Source: Burkholderiales bacterium
Lineage (GTDB): Bacteria; Pseudomonadota; Gammaproteobacteria; Burkholderiales; Burkholderiaceae_C
Reading direction: 5' to 3'
NCBI GenBank assembly: GCA_003963005.1
Contig: RXJW01000224.1
Location: forward strand, 1-47,079
Length of the DNA: 47,079 bases
In this document: positions 15,976 through 24,100 of the stretch, piece by piece
How the letters are laid out: every line of letters begins with the position of its first letter
How positions within the stretch are numbered: position 1 is the first letter of the stretch
Notes under the pieces: generated by a model
The model's input: only the letters and a program-made list of their open reading frames with translations
Told to the model about the DNA's origin: nothing
Database searches by the model: none
Program-made: the position numbers and the translations under genes

Positions 15976-16755
15976 TTAAATCGAAAACATCAGCGCCGTG
16001 AGCATGAAGTCCAGGGCCAGTACGGCCAGCGAGGACAGCACGACGGTGCGGGTCGTAGCCGCCGACACGCCCTCGGGCGTGGGGCTGCAGGTGTAGCCCT
16101 GCAGCAGCGCGACGAAAGTGACGGTCACGCCGAACACGAGGCTCTTGATGACACCATTGCCGACGTCTGCGAAGACGTCGACCCCCCCCTGCATCTGTGA
16201 CCAGAACGCGCCGGCGTCGATGCCGATCAGGGGCACGGCCACCAGCCATCCACCGATGATGCCGACGGCTGAAAAGACTGCCGCAAGTAACGGCATCGCA
16301 ATGAAGCCCCCGAGGAAGCGCGGCGCCAGCACCCGCTGCACGGGGTCGACCGCCATCATCTCCATCGCGGTGAGTTGCTCGCCGGCCTTCATCAGGCCGA
16401 TCTCCGCCGTGAGCGACGTGCCGGCCCGGCCGGCAAAGAGCAGCGCCGACACGACGGGCCCCAGTTCACGCACCAGGCTCAGTGCCACCAGCAGGCCCAC
16501 CGCCTCGGCGGAGCCGTAGCGCTGCAGCGTGTAGTAGCCCTGCAGGGCCAGCACGAAGCCGACGAACAATCCCGACACGCCGATGATCGACAGCGAGCGG
16601 TTGCCCAGGTAGTAGACCTGCTCGCGAACGAGCACGAAGCGGGTCAGCGCCCGGGGCGAGCGTGCGAGCAGGGTGAAGAACAGCCGGGCCGCAGCACCGA
16701 TGTCCACCAGGGCATAGCGCAATTGCGCGCCGATCCGGCTGGCCAGCGCGATCAT
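15976..16755 (-). CDS. mlaE: Mla ABC transporter permease MlaE
   Basis: A 259-residue polytopic permease of the MlaE/YrbE family. Recognisable blocks are REQVYYLGNRSLSIIGVSGL, ELGPVVSALLFAGRAGTSLT, and GLMKAGEQLTAMEMMAVDPV, the coupling helix to the ATPase. The ATG overlaps the mlaF stop by 4 bp, indicating coupled translation. Confidence 0.96.
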   Translation of the reverse strand: MIALASRIGAQLRYALVDIGAAARLFFTLLARSPRALTRFVLVREQVYYLGNRSLSIIGVSGLFVGFVLALQGYYTLQRYGSAEAVGLLVALSLVRELGPVVSALLFAGRAGTSLTAEIGLMKAGEQLTAMEMMAVDPVQRVLAPRFLGGFIAMPLLAAVFSAVGIIGGWLVAVPLIGIDAGAFWSQMQGGVDVFADVGNGVIKSLVFGVTVTFVALLQGYTCSPTPEGVSAATTRTVVLSSLAVLALDFMLTALMFSI

Positions 16756-17564
16756 GCATTCACCCCGAAATCCTCCGCCACCGGTCGCGCGGGCTGGTGG
16801 AAGCGCACCGGGCCATCGGCCTCGGCGCCCACGAACTGGCGCACCAAAGGGTCATCGCTGTGGCGAAGCTCGTCCGGCGTCCCCTGGGCAACCACGCGGC
16901 CGTTGGCAACCATCGCGACCCGGTCGGCGATCTCGAAGGTCTCGTGCAGGTCGTGCGACACGATGACGCTGGTCAGCCCCAGCGCGTCATTCAGGTCACG
17001 AATCAGCCGTGCTGCCACCCCCAGCGAGATCGGATCCAGCCCGGCAAAGGGTTCGTCGTACAGGACGAGATCCGGGTCGAGCGCGATCGCACGCGCCAGC
17101 GCCACGCGGCGGGCCATGCCACCGGAAATCTCGCTGGGCAGCAGGTCGCGCGCGCCGCGCAGGCCCACCGCATTGAGCTTCATCAGCACGAGGTCGCGGA
17201 TCATGGCTTCGGGCAGGTCCGTGTGCTCGCGCAGCGGGAAGGCCACGTTCTCGAACACGCTCAGGTCGGTGAACAGCGCGCCGAACTGGAACAGCATGCC
17301 CATGCGACGGCGCACGGCATACAGGCCGGCGAGGTCGAGGGGAGCCAGGTCCTGGCCGTCGAAGAGCACCTGGCCGCTCATCGGCCGCAGTTGACGCCCG
17401 AGCAGGCGAAGGACGGTGGTCTTGCCGCCCCCCGAGGTGCCGATCAGGGCCAGCACCTTGCCACGCTCCAGCGTCAGGTTGACCCCATTCAGGATGACGC
17501 GGTCGCCGTAGCCGACGCTGACGTCACGCAGTTCGATCAGAGGTGCAGATGCCAAGGAATTCAC
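16752..17564 (-). CDS. mlaF: Mla ABC transporter ATP-binding protein MlaF
   Basis: The ATPase energising phospholipid transport by MlaFEDB. Walker A is GTSGGGKTT, the ABC signature is SGGMARRVALARA, Walker B is DLVLYDEPFAGLD, and the H-loop is in VIVSHDLHE. The GTG at 17564 (VNSLASAPLIELRDV) gives 270 residues, the family length. The frame is open to 17690 but the extra residues look non-coding. No strong ribosome-binding site precedes the GTG, so the start is uncertain by a few codons. First gene of mlaFEDACB. Confidence 0.94.
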   Translation of the reverse strand: MNSLASAPLIELRDVSVGYGDRVILNGVNLTLERGKVLALIGTSGGGKTTVLRLLGRQLRPMSGQVLFDGQDLAPLDLAGLYAVRRRMGMLFQFGALFTDLSVFENVAFPLREHTDLPEAMIRDLVLMKLNAVGLRGARDLLPSEISGGMARRVALARAIALDPDLVLYDEPFAGLDPISLGVAARLIRDLNDALGLTSVIVSHDLHETFEIADRVAMVANGRVVAQGTPDELRHSDDPLVRQFVGAEADGPVRFHQPARPVAEDFGVNA

Positions 17565-17859
17565 GCGTTCAGGCCAAAGCCGGGCGGGAGAAAGGGCGCC
17601 ATGATAGGGGAAACACCAAGAATCCCCGGCTGGTCCTCCGAGATAACCGTTGCGCCGCCACCCGGACCGCTTGCCGCGCGCTGTCTGCACCCGCCGTTGT
17701 TACGTCTCCTTGCAGTGCACAACGCCCTGACACCACCGCATGTCCGAGGGACCGTGCGTCAGTTCACGAATCCCGTAGCAGGCGCGACCAGCGTTGATCG
17801 CTTCACGACGAGCGGTATGACGCCCAAGCGGTGGCCCACCAAAATATTCATCACCTGAC
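17565..17859. other. Divergent intergenic region between mlaF and pilE (295 bp)
   Basis: No gene is supported in this stretch. It must hold the promoters of the mla operon (leftward) and the minor-pilin operon (rightward). The GC-rich half next to mlaF shows no clear promoter. The AT-richer half near pilE has the candidate listed separately. No sigma-54 -24/-12 element was seen by eye. Confidence 0.5.
17794..17821 (+). promoter_or_regulatory. Candidate promoter for the pilE-pilY1 operon
   Basis: TTGATC and TATGAC are spaced by 16 bp, about 40 bp before the pilE start. Matches are 4 of 6 each, so support is modest. Confidence 0.28.
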
Positions 17860-18318
17860 ATGCAAAGTGCCCTTATGCCCTGCACGCACCACGCCCATCC
17901 CGTCCGACGGTCTGCCGGCTTCACGCTGATCGAAGTGATGGTGACCGTTGCCATCGTCGCCATCCTGGCGGCCGTCGCCTTGCCACAGTACCGCGACTAC
18001 GCCACGCGCGGGCGCATCCCGGACGCCACGTCCGGCCTCGCGGCCAAGCAGGTGCAGCTGGAGCAGTACTTTCAAGACAACCGCACTTACGTGAATGCGC
18101 CGGCGTGCGCGAGCGACAGCACGTCCAGCCAGTACTTCACCTTTGCATGCTCCTCGTCCTCGGCCACGGCCTATGTGCTGGCTGCCACCGGCAAGAGCTC
18201 CATGACCGGCTTCACCTACACCGTCAATCAGGCGGCCAACAAGGCGACGACGGCCGTGCCCACGGGCTGGACCAGCTCCTCGACGTGCTGGGTCGTCAAG
18301 AAGGACGGATCGTGCTGA
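17860..18318 (+). CDS. pilE: Type IV pilin-like protein PilE (minor pilin)
   Basis: A 152-residue prepilin. A 20-residue leader ends in Gly and is followed by the class III motif FTLIEVMVTVAIVAILAAVA, with cleavage before F21 and the E5 equivalent at E25. The C-terminal half carries cysteine pairs (CASDSTSSQYFTFAC, and STCWVVKKDGSC at the end) that suggest D-region disulfides. The start is uncertain: neither ATG 17860 nor ATG 17875 has a clear ribosome-binding site. Its place before fimT-pilV-pilW-pilX-pilY1 suggests a minor pilin or tip component rather than the main PilA subunit. Confidence 0.85.
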   Translation: MQSALMPCTHHAHPVRRSAGFTLIEVMVTVAIVAILAAVALPQYRDYATRGRIPDATSGLAAKQVQLEQYFQDNRTYVNAPACASDSTSSQYFTFACSSSSATAYVLAATGKSSMTGFTYTVNQAANKATTAVPTGWTSSSTCWVVKKDGSC

Positions 18319-18938
18319 TCCTCACCCGCCAGCGGGGCGTCACCCTGGTCGAGCTGATGGTGGCCGTGGTCATCATGGCGGTGCTGCTCGCGTTTGCTGC
18401 GCCGGGGTTCGGCGCCTGGCTGTCCAACAGCCGCATCCGCTCGACCGCCGAAGGCTTGCTGGCCGGCGTGCAATATGCGAAGAGCGAGGCTGCGACACGC
18501 AACACGCAGGTGCGCTTCCAGCTCACCACCACGCTGGATGCCACCTGCGCCCGCAGCACCACCAGTGCCAACTGGGTCGTGGACGTGGTGGACGCGGACA
18601 GCAACGTCGACTCGGTCGAGAACAACTGCAATGCCGCGCCGAGCGACACGGTGGCGCCCAGCATCCTGCAGGTCCGCGCCGCACGGGAGACTGGGGCGGG
18701 CATCGTCATCGCCTCCAGCTCCTCGCAGGTGGTTTTCAACGGCCTGGGGCGGCAAGTGCCGATCGCACCGGCCGTGACGCCCTCGCTAGTCACGATCGAC
18801 ATCACGCCGGCATCGACCGCCGGCACCTGCGTCGCCAGTGGCGGACGCATCACCTGTCTGCGCATCCTCGTCAGCCCGAGTGGCCAGGTGCGCATGTGCA
18901 ACCCCAACGCGCCGGTCGGCGACACGCAAGCATGCTGA
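18312..18938 (+). CDS. fimT: Minor pseudopilin FimT/FimU (GspH-like)
   Basis: A 208-residue prepilin-like protein with a short leader and cleavage motif RQRG/VTLVELMVAVVIMAVLLAF; E14 is the E5 equivalent. A GspH/FimT-type C-terminal domain follows. The start is GTG at 18312, overlapping the pilE stop by 7 bp. Longer in-frame readings run across pilE in another frame and are rejected. FimT-type minor pilins belong to the priming complex that starts pilus assembly, and some bind DNA during competence. Which role applies here cannot be told. Confidence 0.87.
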   Translation: MLILTRQRGVTLVELMVAVVIMAVLLAFAAPGFGAWLSNSRIRSTAEGLLAGVQYAKSEAATRNTQVRFQLTTTLDATCARSTTSANWVVDVVDADSNVDSVENNCNAAPSDTVAPSILQVRAARETGAGIVIASSSSQVVFNGLGRQVPIAPAVTPSLVTIDITPASTAGTCVASGGRITCLRILVSPSGQVRMCNPNAPVGDTQAC

Positions 18939-19411
18939 AGAACCGCCGCTCCCAATCCGGCGTGATGTTGCTGGAAGTGCTGATTGCGCTGCTGATCTTC
19001 GCGCTTGGCGTGCTCGGGCTCGTGGGCCTGCAGGCCAACGCCATCAAGCAATCCGGCCAGTCGCAATACCGCACCGACGCGACGCTGCTTGCCAACGCGT
19101 TGATCGGCCAGATGTGGCTGAGCAATCGCAGCTTCGCGACCCTCAACGCCGGCTTCAGCAGCGCCACCAATGGCGCGAACTACCTCACCTGGAAAGCCCA
19201 GGTGCAGGCGACTCTGCCGGGTGCAGCCACCTATCCGCCCACCGTGGTGGTCACGCAGATGGCGCCGCTGGCCGACATTGTCGGCGCCGCCTCCTCCCCG
19301 TCCACGCGCCCGCCCAGCACGCTCGTGACCATCACGATGCGCTGGAAAGCGCCTGGCGAGCCCGCCTCGGACCCGGCCCACAGCTTCGTGCTGACCAACG
19401 AGATCAAGTGA
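18932..19411 (+). CDS. pilV: Type IV pilus minor pilin PilV
   Basis: A 159-residue prepilin with leader MLKNRRSQSG and mature N-terminus VMLLEVLIALLIFALGVLGL; E15 is the E5 equivalent. The GVLGLVGLQA stretch is typical of PilV/GspI-like proteins. The ATG overlaps the fimT stop (ATGCTGA). PilV connects other minor pilins in the initiation complex. It is followed by pilW with a one-base stop/start overlap. Confidence 0.9.
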   Translation: MLKNRRSQSGVMLLEVLIALLIFALGVLGLVGLQANAIKQSGQSQYRTDATLLANALIGQMWLSNRSFATLNAGFSSATNGANYLTWKAQVQATLPGAATYPPTVVVTQMAPLADIVGAASSPSTRPPSTLVTITMRWKAPGEPASDPAHSFVLTNEIK

Positions 19412-20451
19412 TGCGCCGCTCCTACTACCGTTCACGCCTGAGCTCCGGCTTCAGCCTCGTGGAGCTGATGGTCGGCATCGTCGTCGCGATGGCGGCAGTG
19501 ATTGTGGTGACGCAGATCTTCCGCGTCGCCGAGGGCCAGCGCCGCACCACCACCGGCGGTGACGATGCCCAGACGACCGGCGCGATCGCCATGAGCCAGT
19601 TGCAGCGTGACCTGCGCCAGGCAGGTCAGGGCTTCAGCAACATGAAGCTGCTCGACTGCCAGTTGCAGGTGACACCGTCCCGCACCATCAACGATCTGGT
19701 GCCGGTGATCATCAATCCGGACCAGGTGCCGGATGGCGACGACGACACCGACGTGATTGTGGTCAGCTACGGGGCGGGCCTGGGCTCGCCCGAGGGCAGC
19801 CTGATCAACTCGCAGCCCGCTGCAACCACGTATGCGGTGGCGGCGCCGCAGGCCTTCCAGCTGGGCGACTACGTGGTCGTCGCGCCGCAGACGCGCGCCA
19901 CCCCGTGCATCGTGTCGCTCACGACCATTGCCCAGGCGCCAACCGCGACCAACGCCTACGTCACGCTGGGCATGGTCAACGCTTCCAACGGCACGTTGTT
20001 CAGCTTTGGCCGCACGCCGCGCTTCCTCGCGTACGCGGTGAGATCAAGCCGTCTGACCGTGTGCGATTTCCTGACACAGGACTGCACCAGTCGCGACCCG
20101 GCGAACTGGTCCGAAGTCGCCGAGGGCATTGTGAGCCTGCGTGCCGAGTACGCAAAGGACACCGCCGTGCCCCGTGACCTGACTGCCGACTCTTACGACC
20201 AGACTTCACCGATCACGCCCTGCGGCTGGTCCCGGGTGGTCGGTGTGCGTCTGGTGCTGGTGTCCCGCAGTCGCCAGCCGGACAAGAACACTGTCACGGC
20301 GAGCGCGCCGAGCTGGGGCGGTTCCGCACCGATCAGCTTCAGCACCGTGAATCCCGAATGGCAGAAGTACCGCTACCGGACCTTCGAAACGACGGTCCCC
20401 CTGCGCAACACACCCGGTGCTGCAGAGCCCGACTTCGTATCATGCCCCTGA
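19411..20451 (+). CDS. pilW: Type IV pilus minor pilin PilW
   Basis: A 346-residue minor pilin of the PilW (GspJ-like) family. Leader MRRSYYRSRLSSG precedes FSLVELMVGIVVAMAAVIVV; E18 is the E5 equivalent. A large C-terminal domain follows, including RDLRQAGQGF and the WSRVVGVRLVLVSRS stretch near the end. The ATG shares its A with the pilV stop (TGATG). Part of the operon that builds the pilus-tip priming complex with PilY1. Confidence 0.93.
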   Translation: MRRSYYRSRLSSGFSLVELMVGIVVAMAAVIVVTQIFRVAEGQRRTTTGGDDAQTTGAIAMSQLQRDLRQAGQGFSNMKLLDCQLQVTPSRTINDLVPVIINPDQVPDGDDDTDVIVVSYGAGLGSPEGSLINSQPAATTYAVAAPQAFQLGDYVVVAPQTRATPCIVSLTTIAQAPTATNAYVTLGMVNASNGTLFSFGRTPRFLAYAVRSSRLTVCDFLTQDCTSRDPANWSEVAEGIVSLRAEYAKDTAVPRDLTADSYDQTSPITPCGWSRVVGVRLVLVSRSRQPDKNTVTASAPSWGGSAPISFSTVNPEWQKYRYRTFETTVPLRNTPGAAEPDFVSCP

Positions 20452-21089
20452 CCTCCCTCCCCTCCCGCGCGCAGCGCCAGCGTGGCCTGGTGCTGGTGCT
20501 GGCACTGATCGTGCTAGCGGCCATGTCACTCGCCGCCGTAGGCCTGATGCGCGGTGTGTTCGGCAGCAATCGCGTGGCCGGCAATCTTGCCTTTCAGCAA
20601 GCCGCGCTGCAGGCGGCCGACGTGGGCGTCGAGCGCGCGATCGCCTGGCTGGAGCAGAAATCGGCCGAACTCGCGCAGACTGCACCCGCGCCGGCGCCGC
20701 CCACGCCGGCCAACAAGCTCTGGAACACGATCAACGCCAGCGCGACCGAAACCTACAACTACGTGCCCACGCGGGCAGATCCGGCACCCAACCAGACCTG
20801 GGAAGCCTTCTGGCAGACCCTGGTGGCGGCCAACCAGATCAACGCCCTGCCGGCCGATGCCGCCGGCAACCAGGTGTCGTTCGTGATCCACCGGCTCTGT
20901 GCGAACGCCGGCGACCCGACCGCCAGCCGCTGCGAATCCGCCCCCACGCTGCCGGCGGCCGTCCAGAACAGCAGCAAGTCTTCGAGCTTGAAGCTCAAAC
21001 AGGCCAGCCAGGTCTATTACCGCATCACGGTGCGCGTGCAGAGCGCGCGCAATGCCACCAGCTACATCCAGACCATGGTCGCCATCTGA
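20442..21089 (+). CDS. pilX: Type IV pilus assembly protein PilX
   Basis: A 215-residue PilX_N-family protein. The leader ends RAQRQRG, then LVLVLALIVLAAMSLAAVGL. Mature residue 5 is hydrophobic rather than Glu, the usual PilX/GspK state, consistent with a tip position. The conserved segment GNLAFQQAALQAADVGVERAI follows. The ATG overlaps the pilW stop by 10 bp. A longer frame from 20358 lies inside pilW and is rejected. Confidence 0.92.
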   Translation: MPLTSLPSRAQRQRGLVLVLALIVLAAMSLAAVGLMRGVFGSNRVAGNLAFQQAALQAADVGVERAIAWLEQKSAELAQTAPAPAPPTPANKLWNTINASATETYNYVPTRADPAPNQTWEAFWQTLVAANQINALPADAAGNQVSFVIHRLCANAGDPTASRCESAPTLPAAVQNSSKSSSLKLKQASQVYYRITVRVQSARNATSYIQTMVAI

Positions 21090-21121
21090 GCGCCAGGTCC
21101 CGGTCCATCGACGAGGTCATC

Positions 21122-24100
21122 ATGAACTTCAGCTTCAGCCGTTTCCCGTTCCGAGCTGCCCTCGCTGGGCTGCTCGCCGTCGCGGCACAGTGCACGTCGG
21201 CCCAGACCACGGGCCTGACCGACATCTACCAGTCGCCGCTGATCGTCGCATCACCGAACACGGTGAAGGCGAACGTGCTGTTCGTCCTCGATGACTCCGG
21301 CTCGATGAGCTTCGACTTCCTGCCCGACCACATCAGCGGCGACGGCAGCCCGGACCCGAAGCTGTGCCGCAGCAGCGGCGCGACAGCCACGAACAGTGGC
21401 GCCTTCAACAACACCTGCTGCATCAACGGCGACAACAACTCGGCCTGCTACCAGGGCGCCTCGCCGTTCGGCATCAAGCGCGGTCAGGCGCCGTTTCACA
21501 CGGCGACTTTCAATGGCGTGGCTTACGACCCTACCGTCTACTACAAGCCGCCGATCAAGGCTGATGGCAGTTCCTGGCCGAGCCAGACCCGGACCGCCAC
21601 CACCGGCTGGACCTTGGTCAAGAATGATGCCTACAGCCTCCCGGCAAACACGGTCACCGTCGACCTGACGACCCAGTTCCCTGACACCGAATGGTGCACG
21701 GACGCGACGCTGACCGATTGCCTGCGCAATGACAACTACGTCCTGCCTGGCACGGTCAATGGCAAGTCCTACACGACCTACAACCCCACCAGCGCCACCG
21801 GTTCGGGTTGGGTTGCGACCGGTGCACCAGACAACGCCACCGTAGCCCAGCGCACATTCGGCCCCTACTACTACAGCATCGTCCCGGCGGAGTACTGCAC
21901 CGGCCCTGACCTGCGCAACTGCCAAAGTACCGCCGGCAACGGCTACACCTATGCCGCACCGGTGCGCTGGTGCAAAACGGACGCGGATTCACGTGCCACC
22001 ACACCGGGCACGGCTGCCTGCCAGGCCACGCGCAACAACACGTTCTCCTTTGCCCGGTTCCCGACCAAGTTCTTCACGGCCGGCACGGCGGCCGCCGCGG
22101 AAATCCCGGCGCGCGTGACCTTCACGATCACGACCAACCCCAGTTGCAACGTGTCGGTGACGGCCGTCACGGTTGGCGGCGTGAACCTGCTGGCCGCCGC
22201 TACGACGGCGAGCAACAGCCGCAACACGGTCGGCAACTTGATCGCGCAGCAGATCAATGCGCGAACGGCAGGTCTGCCGGCGAATTCATCGACCGCCTAC
22301 ACAGCCAGCACCACCAACAGCGGCCGCACAGTCACCATCACGGCACCGGCCGGCGTCAACACGACGGCGACCGTGTCCTTCACCCGCACGCCAACGAACT
22401 GCACCCTGCCGCTGGACAACGCCAGCCCGGCGTTCAGCGGCTACACGGCCGCAGTCACGGCAGTGCCCGGCACCTTCGGCGGCCGGTTTGAGCGCGTGGA
22501 CATCATTCCCAGCCGCACCACCTACCCCAAGGCTGCCGGCCGCATCGACTGCACGACGAATGCAGGCTCGTGCACCTACGACGAGGAGATGACGAATTTC
22601 GCGAATTGGTGGACCTACTACCACACGCGGATGCAGTCGATGAAGTCTTCGGCCTCCGCCGCGTTCGGCGCCATTGGCACCGATCGTCGCGTCGGTTACA
22701 TGAGCATCAACAACAACACCGGCGCCGACTTCCTGAACCTCAACACCTTCGACGCAACGCAAAAGACCTACTGGTTTGCCAAACTCTTCGCGGCGCGGCC
22801 GGGCAACTCCACGCCACTGCGCACGGCACTCTCGGACGCCGGGAAGCTGTACGCCGGCAAGTACAACGGCAAGTCGTTCAAGGGCTCGACCGTAGTGGAC
22901 CCAGTGCAGTACTCCTGCCAGAAGAACTTCACCATCCTGTCGACCGACGGCTTCTGGAACGAGGCGGCCACTCCGACCCAACTGGACGGAAGCACCGCGA
23001 TCGGGGACCAGGACGGTGGCTTCCAGCCGCCGATGCAGGACGGCAACAGCACGCCCAACACCCTGGCCGACGTCGCCGCGTATTACGCGAACACCGACCT
23101 GCGCACCGGCGCCACCGGCTCCGCGGCCTGCACCAGCGGCAGCGGTACGGGTGCCGACGTGTGCGGCAATGCCAGCAGTGCCGCCGGCACAGATGAAATG
23201 CAGATCATGAAGACCTTCACGCTCGGCCTGGGCGCATCTGGCTTCATGCAGTTCTCGCCCACCTACCTGACAGACACGAGCGGTGACTTCTACGCGGTGC
23301 TGAAGGGCGCTGCACCGGATCCGTCCAATGGCGTGTGCAGCTGGCAGACCAGCGGCACCTGCACCTGGCCCATCCCGGTCAGCAACACGCTGACGGCCAT
23401 CGACGACCTGTGGCATGCGGCCGTGAACGGGGGCGGCACCTACTTCAGCGCGTCCAACCCGACCTCGCTCTACACGGGCCTGACCAGCGCCATCCAGTCG
23501 CTGGCGGCCGAGGTCGGCGCTGCGGCGGCGGCCACCACGAGCAACCCGAACGTCTCGGCCGGCGACAACCAGGTCTTCCTGTCCACCTTCAAGACCTCGG
23601 AATGGTCGGGTGACCTCAAGAGCCAGCGCCTGGACGTGTCGACGGGCCTCGTGAACGCGGGCGTGGACTGGTCGGCACGGGACCTGCTCGAGGCCAACAA
23701 CTCGCGCACGATCTACATGTATGCGTCTGGCACGTCGAACAAGCTCAAGAGCTTCGACTGGACGTCCATGTCGAGCACTGAGCAGGCCAACTTCCAGCTC
23801 TCGTACATCACCACGGCGGGCCGTGCGCTCAGCCAGTTCTGCAGCGTAGGACCCTACTGCCTGTCGAGCAGCGACCAGGCAAGCGCAGCAGGCAGCAACC
23901 TGGTCAACTTCCTGCGCGGCGACCGCACAAACGAAGGCCCGCTGACCGACGCCACCAAGTACTACCGCCAGCGCGCCTACCTGCTGGGCGACATCGTGAA
24001 CTCGGAAGCCGTCTACGTCGGCAAGTCACTGCTGAGCTACACGGACGTCGACTACGACAAGCTGCAGGCCAAGGCCGCGACGCGCACCCGTGCGGTGTAC

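Noticed and set aside
17860..18318. pilE as the major pilin PilA
   Set aside because: It heads an operon of minor pilins and PilY1, overlaps fimT, and shows weak initiation signals; a major pilin is usually a strongly expressed stand-alone gene.
20417..21121. PilY1 extended upstream to 1668 residues
   Set aside because: The extension lies over pilX in another frame and lacks a signal peptide; the ATG at 21122 has a signal peptide right behind it.
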